A stretch of DNA of 55,477 bases from Clostridiales bacterium (lineage in GTDB: Bacteria > Acidobacteriota > Aminicenantia > Aminicenantales > UBA8522): contig JARYMI010000022.1 of NCBI GenBank assembly GCA_029907205.1, positions 1 through 55,477 of the forward strand. The letters are read 5' to 3'. The notes under the pieces were generated by a model. It worked only from the letters and a program-made list of their open reading frames with translations. It searched no databases and was not told the DNA's origin. Of this stretch, positions 1-8,907 are shown one piece after another. Positions within the stretch are counted from its first letter, which is position 1; every line of letters begins with the position of its first letter. The translations under genes were made by a program, and so were the position numbers.

Positions 1-2211
1 TTAGATCCGCCACCAATACGAGAATTTGATGAAATAGTAGCGGCCGATTCCCCTGAAAACGCCGTTTTCGGCTTTCTCCTGGTGGTCGTCTATTCCGATA
101 TAAAAAACGGTCCCTGGTCTGTATTCGTAAGAAAGGAGAAAGCTAAGATAAATCTCGTGATAATAATCGTTGTAGTCGGTTATGAGCCTTAGCGAGAGAG
201 GGCGGGAGATCTGGTAGTTGAGGCGCTGGGAAATGATGTTGATTTTGTAAACATTCTCGCCGCCTTTTTCTCTGCGAAATGTGTTGTTTTCCCAATTGTA
301 GGACACCTTCAGGTTCGAAAGCGGCTTGAAGTTCAAGGCTGCCTCAAAACTCCTTTTATAGCCGAGATAGGGATTCTCGTCATAATAGATGCCGTCTCCG
401 AAGTTCAACCGGACATCTCCGCTGAGCCAGAAAAAAGGCTCGGACCCGAGGCCGAGCCTGTATTGTTTTTGATAAAAATCAACGTCGTTGTATCTTTCCA
501 GCCCGGAGGTGAAGCTGGCCCAACAATGGGTCTGTCGCCAGCCATTCAAAAAAAATGAGACCACGTATTCATCGTCGGTCAAGGTGTTGCTGAAGTCGTA
601 AATCCTCCTGTACTCTACTGAAGGCCGGATGGAGACAATCCATTCGTTCTGGGGTAGAAAAACATAGCTCGCCCGGGTGTTAAAAAAACGGATGTCTTGC
701 CGCCGGAAAAAGCCCAGGGCCGCCTCGAAATCTGGGGGAATGCTCAGATACTCGGCCGAAAGCTGGACATGGCGCGAATTGTGGTTGAAGTTAAGCATGT
801 AGGCCGGGACAAGGTTCGTCTTCTGGGTCACTGTTTTGGTGACCGAGCCGAGCGCCTGAAAAGAGAAGCGGTTATAATCAAGGAATTTAAAATGTCCGTC
901 CACGCCGGCAACCCGGTTATAAGTAGCCGAAAGAGGGCTGCCTGGAGTCTCCACTTCTTTATCCGTGGCGATAATCCCGATATAAGATTCGGAAAACAAA
1001 TCCCTCTTCAGGCGGAAGACGTTGACCAGAGCCCGATAGGTGGGCTCTTCAGATTCATCTTCCTCATCATCTTCCTCCTCCTCATCATACAATTCAAGCG
1101 CGGGTGAAGCTCGGTCTAAAGAACTGAGAAAACCGATGGTGGTCCCTCTCATTTTGCCGGTCAGCTTGATTCCCCACTGGGGATCGACGACGTTCCTCGT
1201 GTAGACGAGTTCGAAGGGCGAGTCGAAATAATCTTTACCTTCCAGGAAGAAGGGTCTTTTTTCGGGGTAATAGAGGGCATAGCGCTGGTTGACATCGATC
1301 TGCGGCATGTCGGCTTCGACCTGGCTGAAATCTGGGTTGTAGGTGGAATCAAAGGTCACGTCAGAAGTGATCCCCCACTTAAAGTTCAGGCCTCCTTGGG
1401 GGTCGAACTTATGCCCGGATTCCTGAAGCCCGGTGAAGACCGGCATGATCTCGACATTTTTCCCCTTCTGGATGACGCCCTTTATCTCCAGGGTCCCGGC
1501 CTGGACCAGGAAGCCGTTGACGCTCCTCGAATGCGGCGGCCAGTAAATTTCCTCGCTCTTGCGCCGGATAGTTCTCATGATCTTGAGTCCCCATTTCTGG
1601 GAAGGAGAATTGGGGAAACGAAGGCTCTTAAAAGGAATAGCGATCTCGATGGCGTAGCCATCCCCATCCATGCGTGCATCGGCGATAAAAAAGGTGTCCC
1701 AGCTCCGGTCAAACCTCTCGAACCAGCCTCCGCCGCCGCCTCTTCCGCGCCGGCCTGTTCCTTCGCTGAAAACGCCGTCTGTCTGGACACCGCAGGGGTT
1801 GACCTGGAAGACAAAGGCTCTTTTCCTGTCGTTAAACGTATCGAGGTACACAGTGACCTCGTCATCTCCCGACGACCGATCCCGCTGCGTCAGACAAGCC
1901 CTGATGGCCTTGGGATTAGAATCAAAACAGCGCAGGGCGATGTAAAGATTCTCCTTGTCATAGCCGACATAAGCTCTCGTTTTTTCCGAGGGCGCAGCTC
2001 CTTCCTGAGGCTCGAACTGAGTGAAATCCTCGATGACCGCACCGTTCTCCCAGAGAGGATTCTCCAGGACGCCGTCGATCTTGGGCGGCGTGTGGAATTC
2101 AGGGATGCTCAGGTGATAGAGAGTTTCGTTTCCCTTTGATTTTGCCGATGACAAAGAAAAATTCAACGAGAGCAGGCAAAGGATCAGGAATAGAATTCGG
2201 CTGCTCTTCAT
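1..2211 (-). CDS. DUF5916 / CBM9-like outer-membrane barrel protein
   Basis: Complete 736-residue protein. Residues 1-23 form a signal peptide. Residues about 35-240 look like a carbohydrate-binding family 9-type beta-sandwich, recognisable by the IDGVLENPLWENG stretch and the NLYIALRC strand. The rest is a long series of aromatic amphipathic strands ending in YWWRI, as expected of an outer-membrane barrel (DUF5916). Proteins of this class are usually secreted or surface-exposed; the ligand is unknown. A strongly acidic insert lies near residues 375-389. It is the last gene of the run led by the ECF sigma factor, 76 bp after the TolC gene, so it may share its control. Family placement is good; function is not known. 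Confidence 0.8.
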   Translation of the reverse strand: MKSSRILFLILCLLSLNFSLSSAKSKGNETLYHLSIPEFHTPPKIDGVLENPLWENGAVIEDFTQFEPQEGAAPSEKTRAYVGYDKENLYIALRCFDSNPKAIRACLTQRDRSSGDDEVTVYLDTFNDRKRAFVFQVNPCGVQTDGVFSEGTGRRGRGGGGGWFERFDRSWDTFFIADARMDGDGYAIEIAIPFKSLRFPNSPSQKWGLKIMRTIRRKSEEIYWPPHSRSVNGFLVQAGTLEIKGVIQKGKNVEIMPVFTGLQESGHKFDPQGGLNFKWGITSDVTFDSTYNPDFSQVEADMPQIDVNQRYALYYPEKRPFFLEGKDYFDSPFELVYTRNVVDPQWGIKLTGKMRGTTIGFLSSLDRASPALELYDEEEEDDEEDESEEPTYRALVNVFRLKRDLFSESYIGIIATDKEVETPGSPLSATYNRVAGVDGHFKFLDYNRFSFQALGSVTKTVTQKTNLVPAYMLNFNHNSRHVQLSAEYLSIPPDFEAALGFFRRQDIRFFNTRASYVFLPQNEWIVSIRPSVEYRRIYDFSNTLTDDEYVVSFFLNGWRQTHCWASFTSGLERYNDVDFYQKQYRLGLGSEPFFWLSGDVRLNFGDGIYYDENPYLGYKRSFEAALNFKPLSNLKVSYNWENNTFRREKGGENVYKINIISQRLNYQISRPLSLRLITDYNDYYHEIYLSFLLSYEYRPGTVFYIGIDDHQEKAENGVFRGIGRYYFIKFSYWWRI

Positions 2212-2287
2212 TTTAAAACAAGGCGTGTTATTATAAGCGAAAATAAATTTGATGAGAAGCGCCCGTGACTGACATCATCTGAACCTT

Positions 2288-3850
2288 TCATTCACTCCTC
2301 ATGAGTTGATCGACCGTGATGTTCCTGTTCTTGAGGATGGTGCCCATGGCTTTTTCCAGGTTGGCCAGGGAAAGTGTGTAATCGACGACGGCCTTGAGCT
2401 CGGCAATCTGGGCGTTGCTCAAATCTCTCTGGTACTGCAAGACAAAATAATTCGTCGTCAACCCAACTTTGAGCTTTTCTTCTTCAGCCTGGAGTTTTTT
2501 CTCGGCCAGCTCCCTGGCAGCCCGATATGAGTGGACAATTTTATAGTTTGTTTGGACCGCCCTGACAGCGTTCCTTATCTCTAAGAAAACGGCCTGCTCC
2601 TGGTTTTTCAACCGGAGCATGGCCTGCTCCACGTTAAGCTTGGCCTGTGCATACTGAGCTCTGGAGAAAACGGAAGTCAACGGCACGTCCAGAGTCAGGC
2701 TGACCGACCAGTTATTGTACTTGAAGCCCAGGGCATCCTGGAGGGCTCCGCTTGCACCTCCTGGAATGATGTCAATAATGTTGCCGCTGATGGCGTCAGA
2801 GTAGATAATCCGGTCACCCGAGATTCCCGGGCTCCAATAAGAGGCTGACAAGCTGAGGCTGGGCAGGAGTTGATTTTTAGCGTAGCTGAGGTTGAGGTTC
2901 TGGTTGCGGAGCTCAACCTTGAGAGACTTAAGCTCAGGACGGTTCTCCATGGCCGTGAGGAGAGCCTCATCCAGGCTTATCTCTTTTTCTTCGAACCGTG
3001 GCCTGTCTGCAGGCTTAATCGGGAGGGCCAGCTTGATCTCAGCCTCAGGCAGGTTGATAATCGTGCGAAGCCGGTCTTCGCTGTTTCTGACCTGGACTTC
3101 CGCTGAAAGGATATCCGCTTCTCGTGAGGCCACTTCAGTCTGGGCAGCCAATATATCAATCGGCGCCATCGTTCCCACCTCCACGGCTCTCTGGTTCTTG
3201 GCCAGGAGATCCCGGGCCAACTGGAGAGACTGCTGCCTCACCTTGAGGTTTTCCTGGCTGTAGACGAGATTCCAGTAGGCTTCTTCGACTGAATAGACGG
3301 TGTTGGCCAGCGTTGCTTCCAGGTCGTTCTCGGAAATCTCCAGGTTGTTCTGATTGATGATGACGTCCCGCAAGGTCATTTTGAACCCGAAATCCTTCAG
3401 GAGGGGCTGCCGGAAGTCGAAACGCAGGGTGCTCCCGAAGCGGGGGTTGACCGTCTGGAACTTGGAGTTTGTGAAGTTCCTGTACCCGGTCAGCGAAGCG
3501 GTTATCGTCCCCCCCGTCGGGATAAGCTGAGAAACCTGGAGGTCATAATTGCTGTATTCTGTCGTTGTCGTCTCGGCAGCTTCAAGCCAGGAGTAAGAGG
3601 CGCTCTCATTGTTTCTTTTGCCAAACCCGAACCCCAGCGTGGGCAGGAATTTCTCCTTGGCCCTGGAGAGGGAGAGCGCAGCCAGTTCGGGGTTGAGAAC
3701 CTGGATGGCCACACCGTAGTTGTTCTTGAGCGTCCTGATGACGGCGTCATCAAGAGTCAATGTGAGTGCTGCTTCCTTCTCCTGGGCCCAGCCACCGGAT
3801 GTCGCCAGCATGATCAAAATCGCTAAAAGTGCTTTTATCCTCTTCATCAT
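2288..3850 (-). CDS. TolC-family outer membrane efflux protein
   Basis: 520 residues with a signal peptide (1-22) and the two-fold repeat of long helices and short barrel strands typical of TolC/OEP proteins, for example NPELAALSLSRAKEKFLP near residue 50 and NLNLSYAKNQLLPSLSLSASY near residue 325. It would form the trimeric outer-membrane duct for the adaptor and ABC transporter encoded just upstream. It starts 32 bp after the MacB-like permease gene. Length fits the family. The substrate cannot be read from the sequence. Confidence 0.92.
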   Translation of the reverse strand: MMKRIKALLAILIMLATSGGWAQEKEAALTLTLDDAVIRTLKNNYGVAIQVLNPELAALSLSRAKEKFLPTLGFGFGKRNNESASYSWLEAAETTTTEYSNYDLQVSQLIPTGGTITASLTGYRNFTNSKFQTVNPRFGSTLRFDFRQPLLKDFGFKMTLRDVIINQNNLEISENDLEATLANTVYSVEEAYWNLVYSQENLKVRQQSLQLARDLLAKNQRAVEVGTMAPIDILAAQTEVASREADILSAEVQVRNSEDRLRTIINLPEAEIKLALPIKPADRPRFEEKEISLDEALLTAMENRPELKSLKVELRNQNLNLSYAKNQLLPSLSLSASYWSPGISGDRIIYSDAISGNIIDIIPGGASGALQDALGFKYNNWSVSLTLDVPLTSVFSRAQYAQAKLNVEQAMLRLKNQEQAVFLEIRNAVRAVQTNYKIVHSYRAARELAEKKLQAEEEKLKVGLTTNYFVLQYQRDLSNAQIAELKAVVDYTLSLANLEKAMGTILKNRNITVDQLMRSE

Positions 3851-3882
3851 GGCAAAACCTCCCTGATTTAAGCAAAATCGAT

Positions 3883-5109
3883 TTATTCGTAGCGCAAAGC
3901 TTCGATGGGGTCGAGCCGCGAAGCCTTGCGGGCGGGATAAAACCCGAAAAAGATGCCCACCGAGGCTGAAAAAAGAAAAGCCAGAGCGATCGCGTTCGGA
4001 GAAACGGCTGTCTTGAACTGGGAAAATACCGGAACGTGGACCAAAAGCTTGGAGAGCCCGACGCCGAAAAAGATGCCGACGAGCCCTCCCATCACGCTCA
4101 AGACAACGGCTTCCGTCAAAAACTGAAGCAGGATATCTTTTTCTCGGGCTCCAACAGCCATGCGGATGCCGATCTCTCGGATTCTCTCGGTCACTGAGAC
4201 CAACATGATGTTCATGATTCCGATGCCTCCGACAAGAAGAGAGATCGAGGCGATGCTGCCGAGGAGGATGGTCATAATCTTTGTGGCCTCGGCTGCGCCT
4301 TCGGCGACTTCCGCCATGTTTCTCACCTGAAAATCATCCTCGGCCCCTGGAGCAATCTTGTGCCTGACCCGGAGAAGCTCCTGGATCTGGCGCTGAGCCT
4401 CCTGGGTCTTTTCCATGGACACAGCCTGGATATCGATCGAGCCAAGGTAATCGCGGCCCATCAGCCTTTTCATGGCCGTCGTGTAGGGAACGGAGATCAT
4501 GTCATCGCGGTTGAACCAGCCGCCGGACTCGCCCTTGGACTTGAGAACACCAAGAACCCGGAAGGGGATTTTGTTTACCCGTATGACCTTGCCGACAGCG
4601 TCTTCGTCCTCGAAGAGGTTCTTCTTGACTTCGCTCCCCAGGACGCAAACCTTGGCCCCCGACCTGATGTGGCCCTCTTCAAAATAGGTTCCTGCTTCCA
4701 CCTCCCAATTCCGGATCTCTGGATACCGGGACCCTGTTCCCTGGATGGAGGTGTTCCAGTTCTTATTCCCGTAAACGACCTGTGCTCTCGTGTTCACGGA
4801 AGGCGATGTGTACTTCACTGCATCGCATTGTTGTTCGATGGCCTCAGCGTCCTCGGGCTTGAGCGTGTTGAAACCGCCGAACCCGGTATGGACGCCTCGA
4901 GCGCTCCGGCTTCCTGGAGAGACAAAAAGGAGGTTGGTGCCCATCGAGTCGAACCGGTCCTGCACCCCGCGCTTGGCGCCTTCGCCGATACTGACCATGG
5001 AGATGACCGCCCCCACGCCGATGATGATTCCCAAGGCGGTCAAGAAGGACCGCATCTTGTTCCTTCCGAGCGCCCTGAGTGCGACTTTGCCTGTCCTCAT
5101 TATATTCAT
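3883..5109 (-). CDS. MacB-type ABC transporter permease (FtsX domain)
   Basis: 408 residues. The N-terminus (KVALRALGRNKMRSFLTALG) is the standard MacB/FtsX first helix, a MacB periplasmic core domain follows, and residues about 285-400 hold three membrane helices with the LVGGIGIMNIMLVSVTERIREIGIRMA signature region, ending in PARKASRLDPIEALRYE. I place the start at 5109, where the ATG overlaps the ATPase stop as ATGA and a GAGGT ribosome site precedes it; an upstream extension reads through the ATPase gene in another frame and is not credible. It is the membrane half of a MacAB-TolC-like tripartite exporter. Confidence 0.92.
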   Translation of the reverse strand: MNIMRTGKVALRALGRNKMRSFLTALGIIIGVGAVISMVSIGEGAKRGVQDRFDSMGTNLLFVSPGSRSARGVHTGFGGFNTLKPEDAEAIEQQCDAVKYTSPSVNTRAQVVYGNKNWNTSIQGTGSRYPEIRNWEVEAGTYFEEGHIRSGAKVCVLGSEVKKNLFEDEDAVGKVIRVNKIPFRVLGVLKSKGESGGWFNRDDMISVPYTTAMKRLMGRDYLGSIDIQAVSMEKTQEAQRQIQELLRVRHKIAPGAEDDFQVRNMAEVAEGAAEATKIMTILLGSIASISLLVGGIGIMNIMLVSVTERIREIGIRMAVGAREKDILLQFLTEAVVLSVMGGLVGIFFGVGLSKLLVHVPVFSQFKTAVSPNAIALAFLFSASVGIFFGFYPARKASRLDPIEALRYE

Positions 5110-5840
5110 GGCTGGACCTCCCTTCCGGCGTAATCTTCCTTCCCTTCGCGGCCCCGCTCCTCCCTGAGCACTTTCCCGTCCCTGATGTGGAGCCGTTTCC
5201 TGGCATAGCAAGCGATGTCTGGCTCGTGGGTGACCATGACGAGAGTGATCTTTTTTTCTTCGTTGAGCTTCTTGAAGATCTGCATGATTTCCTGGCTCGT
5301 CTTCGTGTCCAGATTTCCGGTCGGCTCGTCAGCTAAGATCAGAGAGGGGCTGTTCAGCAGCGCTCTGGCGATGGCGATTCTCTGCTGCTCTCCGCCGGAA
5401 AGCTGGTTTGTCTTGTGGTGGGCTCTCTCCCTCAGCCCGACCAGGTCAAGGGCCTGGAAAGCCAACTCAGTCCTCTGTCTGGTATGGACATCAGAGGAGT
5501 AGAGAAGGGGAAGCTCGACATTTTCCAGAGCCGTCGTTCTTGCCAGCAGGTTGAATGTCTGGAAAACAAAACCGATTTTTCTATTCCGGACGCGGGCCAG
5601 CTTGTTCTTGTCAAAGGTGGACACCTCTTCGCCCTCGAGAAAATACTTGCCCGCCGTCGGCCTGTCCAGGCAACCGATGATGTTCATCAGGGTAGACTTG
5701 CCTGAACCTGAAGGGCCCATGATGGCCAGGAATTCCCCCGGTTCAACTTTATAGGAAATGCCCTGGAGAGCATGGACTTCGGTTTCGCCGACTCGGTAAA
5801 CTTTGGTCACGTTGTCAAGCTGGATTAAGGGGGTGGACAT
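5106..5840 (-). CDS. MacB/LolD-type ABC transporter ATPase
   Basis: 244 residues with Walker A GPSGSGKST, signature LSGGEQQR, Walker B LILADEPTGNLD and H-loop VTHEP. This is the LolD/MacB/FtsE subclass, which powers mechanotransmission across the envelope. Its stop overlaps the permease start by four bases, so the two are translationally coupled. The C-terminus has a short charged tail after the usual domain end. It probably pairs with the permease at 3883-5109 and the adaptor at 5873-7261; macrolide, peptide or lipid cargo are all possible. Confidence 0.94.
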   Translation of the reverse strand: MSTPLIQLDNVTKVYRVGETEVHALQGISYKVEPGEFLAIMGPSGSGKSTLMNIIGCLDRPTAGKYFLEGEEVSTFDKNKLARVRNRKIGFVFQTFNLLARTTALENVELPLLYSSDVHTRQRTELAFQALDLVGLRERAHHKTNQLSGGEQQRIAIARALLNSPSLILADEPTGNLDTKTSQEIMQIFKKLNEEKKITLVMVTHEPDIACYARKRLHIRDGKVLREERGREGKEDYAGREVQP

Positions 5841-5872
5841 CGTCTTCCTCTTTGTTTGTTCCTTAGGGTGAT

Positions 5873-7261
5873 TTACCTCGGCCGAGGCCCCATAAACATC
5901 ATCCTCTGGGGATTTCTTGACGAGGTGCTGCTCGAAGTCGATGTCGACGACCCGCCCGTTTCATAACCGACAATAACAAGCTGGCCCTCTTTCAAATCTC
6001 CCCGGACTACTTCTGTGTACGTGTTGTCGGTGACGCCGGGCCGGATGAAGACGGGGCTGAGTTTCTCCTTCTCTTCGAGGAGCCAGACCATGGATGGCCT
6101 TCTGGCTCCTGTTCCGCCCGCTCCCTGGGAAAAACCTCCTCCCTGGCCGAAAGCCATCATCCGCTGGCCACTGCCCAGCCCGGAAGGCGCTGCTTGCTGT
6201 TGGCCCGCTTCGCCAGCAGGCCCTCCTCCTTCGGCCTGGCGTTTGGCCATCATCTTTTGCCTTGTTTCTTCCATGATCCTTTTCATCTCCTCGGCCGTCA
6301 GGTCCGGCGTGAACCTCAAAGCCGAGTTGGGGACGCGGAGGACGCCCTTAGCCTCGCCTGCAATGATGGAGACAGTGGCCGTCATGCCGGGCCGGAGTTT
6401 CATTCCGGGGTTGTTTACGTCAACGATGGTCGTGTAGGTCACGACGTTTTGCGTCACAGTGGCGGAATAGCGGACTTGCTTGACGACTCCGTTGAACGTA
6501 TCATTTGGAAACGCGTCAACAGTAAAACGAACTTTCTGGCCCTCGTTCACCCTCCCGATGTCCGCCTCGTCAACGCTGCACTCGACTTGCATCTTGCTCA
6601 AGTCGTTGGCGATCTCAAAGAGCTTAGGAGCCTGGAAGCTGGCCTGGACCGTCTGCCCGATGTTGATGTTCCGGGAAATAACGATGCCTTCGATGGGCGA
6701 GCGGATGATCGCATAACCAAGGTCCACCTGAGCCGACTCAAGCTGCGACTTGGCCTGTTCCACTCTGGCCTCGGCCGACTGGAGGTCGGTCTTAGCGCTG
6801 AGATAGGAGGCTTCAGCCTCCTCTTTCTCCTCGTAGGAAATCAGATTCTTCTCAAAAAGGCTGAGAGCTCGTTCATACTTTTTCTCCAGGGTGACCAGAG
6901 TGACCTTGGATTTTTCGAGCGAAGCCACAGCGCTCAGATAATTGGCCCGGTTCTGGTCGACCTTCGTTTGAAGGATGGACTTGTCGAGCTCCGCGATAAC
7001 CTGCCCTTTCTGGACCTGTGAATTGAAATCGACATAAAGCTTGTCGATTTTCCCCGAAACCTGGCTTCCGACCTCAACCACCGTCACAGGATTAAGTGTC
7101 CCGGTCGTTATCACCAGTGCCTCGATATCACCTTTGCTGAGGACCTCCGTCTTGTACTTCACCACGCTGTCCCCGCTTTTCCTGAGAATCGTCCATCCCA
7201 GGACCGCTCCTGCTGCAACGACCAGGACAACAGCAGTGATGGCAATTTTCTTCTTTTTCAT
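5873..7261 (-). CDS. MacA/HlyD-type periplasmic adaptor (RND/ABC efflux)
   Basis: 462 residues. One N-terminal membrane helix (about 6-26) is followed by the barrel-sandwich half motif VGSQVSGKIDKLYVDFNSQV, a long coiled-coil hairpin (about 95-185), the second lipoyl half IRSPIEGIVISRNINIGQTV and a beta-barrel domain. This order is that of MacA. Unusual are a Gly/Gln/Met-rich insert near residues 340-390 and a Ser/Thr-rich stretch near the C-terminus. The start ATG overlaps the stop of the Spy-like gene as ATGA. It should bridge the MacB-type transporter and the TolC duct. Confidence 0.92.
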   Translation of the reverse strand: MKKKKIAITAVVLVVAAGAVLGWTILRKSGDSVVKYKTEVLSKGDIEALVITTGTLNPVTVVEVGSQVSGKIDKLYVDFNSQVQKGQVIAELDKSILQTKVDQNRANYLSAVASLEKSKVTLVTLEKKYERALSLFEKNLISYEEKEEAEASYLSAKTDLQSAEARVEQAKSQLESAQVDLGYAIIRSPIEGIVISRNINIGQTVQASFQAPKLFEIANDLSKMQVECSVDEADIGRVNEGQKVRFTVDAFPNDTFNGVVKQVRYSATVTQNVVTYTTIVDVNNPGMKLRPGMTATVSIIAGEAKGVLRVPNSALRFTPDLTAEEMKRIMEETRQKMMAKRQAEGGGPAGEAGQQQAAPSGLGSGQRMMAFGQGGGFSQGAGGTGARRPSMVWLLEEKEKLSPVFIRPGVTDNTYTEVVRGDLKEGQLVIVGYETGGSSTSTSSSTSSRNPQRMMFMGPRPR

Positions 7262-7713
7262 CTGTTATCTCCTTTTGGGGATTCTCCCGGGCTTTTCCTC
7301 CTCCCGTCCTCCCTTCTTCTGTCATACTCCCTTTTCCTCTCTCGAAGATAGTTCTGGATCATTTCCTCGAACTTCTTTCTCTGTTCCTCTGTCAACACGC
7401 TGTCAAGCTCGCTTTTGAGCTCCGCCCTAATTTTCGTCAAACGGCTGTGCATGTCAGAGCGCAACTCCTTCAAGCTGATGTCATTTCTCTCAAAGATTTT
7501 TTTAATCTTTTCCTGCTGCTCTTCTGAAAGCCCGAGCTCCTGGGCCATCTGTTCGAGAGAGGGGAAGTGAACCGGTTCTCTCTGAGGTCGAGCGATCTTG
7601 GCACGCCCTTTTTTATCGAAAAAATATCTTTCGCTCCAGACACCGCCGAGCAGCCCGGCGATGAAGGCAACAAGAATAGACAGGATTAGCCAGAACTTAT
7701 ATTTTCCCATCAT
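7258..7713 (-). CDS. Spy/CpxP-like periplasmic stress protein, membrane-anchored
   Basis: 151 residues: one N-terminal membrane helix (about 5-27), then a charged helical region containing LGLSEEQQEKIKKIF and LTEEQRKKFEEMI. These LT/LS-x-EQ repeats are typical of the Spy/CpxP/CnrX superfamily of periplasmic chaperones and metal or misfolding sensors. The basic tail (about 118-151) is unlike classical Spy. It sits between the anti-sigma gene and the adaptor gene, overlapping both by four bases, which suggests a role in sensing or buffering the envelope stress that controls this operon. Assignment is by motif only. Confidence 0.75.
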   Translation of the reverse strand: MMGKYKFWLILSILVAFIAGLLGGVWSERYFFDKKGRAKIARPQREPVHFPSLEQMAQELGLSEEQQEKIKKIFERNDISLKELRSDMHSRLTKIRAELKSELDSVLTEEQRKKFEEMIQNYLRERKREYDRRREDGRRKSPGESPKGDNR

Positions 7714-8201
7714 GGCCTGTATCTCCTTGCCGGATCCCTCATCTCGGAGGCCGCGAAGATCAACATCATGTTTCGGTCCTCCGGCTTTTTCTGTTCGAGA
7801 ATGGTGGCGGCCTCAGCAAGAGGGTTTTCATCATGAAGGAGAAGGATTTCGGGCTGGCTCAGCTCCAGGGCTTCCTGAGGCCGGAAAAGAAGAGCCCCGG
7901 CGCCGAAAAGGATAGCCACGGCCAAGGAGACAGCCATGGCTCTGGCCGTCCACCTCTGCCAGAAGAGCGTCGGAACCGATTTTTCTTTTTCCTTTAGTTT
8001 CGCCATCAACCGATCTTCGAAGTAGGGCAGGGGCTCCGGCGTCTCGACGTGAAGGAGGCTAAAGATTTGCCGATACTCTTTCTCCTTTTCCCGACAGAGA
8101 GAGCAGCTTTGGAGATGGCTATCTAGGGCCGCCCTGTCCTTCTCCCCGAGCCTCCCGTCAAAAGAAAGAAGGAGAAATTTTTCTGCCCGTTTACAATTCA
8201 T
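7710..8201 (-). CDS. Zinc-finger anti-sigma factor (ZAS / zf-HC2)
   Basis: 163 residues. Cys3, His29, Cys33 and Cys36 form the C-x25-H-x3-C-x2-C pattern of zinc anti-sigma domains. A single membrane helix lies at about 85-107, so the C-terminal part would be periplasmic. It overlaps the sigma gene by 11 bp and would hold that sigma factor at the membrane until an envelope signal arrives. The periplasmic part is short and has no fold I recognise. Confidence 0.88.
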   Translation of the reverse strand: MNCKRAEKFLLLSFDGRLGEKDRAALDSHLQSCSLCREKEKEYRQIFSLLHVETPEPLPYFEDRLMAKLKEKEKSVPTLFWQRWTARAMAVSLAVAILFGAGALLFRPQEALELSQPEILLLHDENPLAEAATILEQKKPEDRNMMLIFAASEMRDPARRYRP

Positions 8202-8763
8202 TTCTTCCTCCTTTCCCCTCGATATTCTCGGTCAATCGTTCCCGCAACATCTTGCGGGCCCGGAAAAGGCGCGAGTCCACCGTCCCCAGGGAAATGCTGA
8301 GGACGCGGGCAATTTCTTCATAGGATAGGCCCTGGATGTCTCTGAGCGTCAGGATCACTAAGAATTTCTGAGGCAGGCGCCGCAACGCTCCCCAGACAAG
8401 CGTCCGCCGCTCCGCTTCTTCCTGTTCCTCCTCATAGCTCCGGCCTTCTGTGGCGACTTCTTTCTCTGGGACATTTTGCAGAGGAACATCTTGCCGCCGT
8501 CGCTGGGTTTTCCTCAAATAGTCTTTAATATGATTAACGGCGACCCTGAACAGCCAGGTCCCGAACTCCGAGCGGAACTTGAACTTAGGAAGGACGTAAT
8601 AGGCCTTGATGAGGATCTCCTGGGCCAAGTCGTCCGCCGTTGCCCTGTCCCGGGTCAAGCCGTAAGCCAGGCTGAACACTTTAGTTTTATACCTCTCGAC
8701 CAATTGTCCGAAGGCTTCTCCGTTTCCTTGCTGAGCAAGCCGGATGAGCTCTTTCTCTTCCAT
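8191..8763 (-). CDS. ECF-family RNA polymerase sigma factor (RpoE-like)
   Basis: 190 residues with sigma region 2 (DLAQEILIKAYYVLPKF, then SEFGTWLFRVAVNHIKDYLR) and region 4 (LSYEEIARVLSISLGTVDSRL). The two regions are joined by a Glu/Arg-rich linker. It is the first gene of an eight-gene run down to position 1. A promoter of ECF type lies just upstream (8799-8826), so autoregulation is likely. The ATG at 8763 has no good ribosome site at normal distance; a GGAGG about 22 bases upstream lies in a small GGAC/GTCC hairpin loop. Confidence 0.93.
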   Translation of the reverse strand: MEEKELIRLAQQGNGEAFGQLVERYKTKVFSLAYGLTRDRATADDLAQEILIKAYYVLPKFKFRSEFGTWLFRVAVNHIKDYLRKTQRRRQDVPLQNVPEKEVATEGRSYEEEQEEAERRTLVWGALRRLPQKFLVILTLRDIQGLSYEEIARVLSISLGTVDSRLFRARKMLRERLTENIEGKGGRNEL

Positions 8764-8798
8764 TCGCGAACACGTCCGCAGGACCTCCGTCCAACCTT

Positions 8799-8826
8799 TA
8801 GACGAAGGCCGTCAGAAAATCTTCCC
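8799..8826 (-). promoter_or_regulatory. ECF-type promoter before the sigma/anti-sigma operon
   Basis: Reading the minus strand, GGGAAG (8826-8821) is followed by a 16-base spacer beginning ATTTTC and then CGTCTA (8804-8799). The same layout, with a T-tract just after the -35 element and a 16-base spacer, occurs at 11238-11265 and 16659-16686. CGTCTA is a common ECF -10 element. Inference: the sigma factor drives its own operon. Confidence 0.5.
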
Positions 8827-8870
8827 TCTTGTTTTAAACCCCCTCTCTTCGGTTAAGTTTCAACCCGGCT

Positions 8871-8899
8871 AAAAAAAAACCGTTCCGGGGGCTTTTTTT
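8871..8899 (-). terminator. Possible terminator after the small secreted protein gene
   Basis: On the minus strand, seven A residues, a GC-rich core that can fold as CCG-GAA-CGG, and nine T residues follow the stop codon at 8908. The A and T tracts can extend the stem. The core stem is only three pairs with an unpaired CCC side, so this is weak. Confidence 0.3.
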
Positions 8900-8907
8900 A
8901 AAGACCG

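Noticed and set aside
1396-2139. Long plus-strand frame opposite the DUF5916 gene
   Set aside because: Antisense shadow of a well-supported gene; no motif, no ribosome site.
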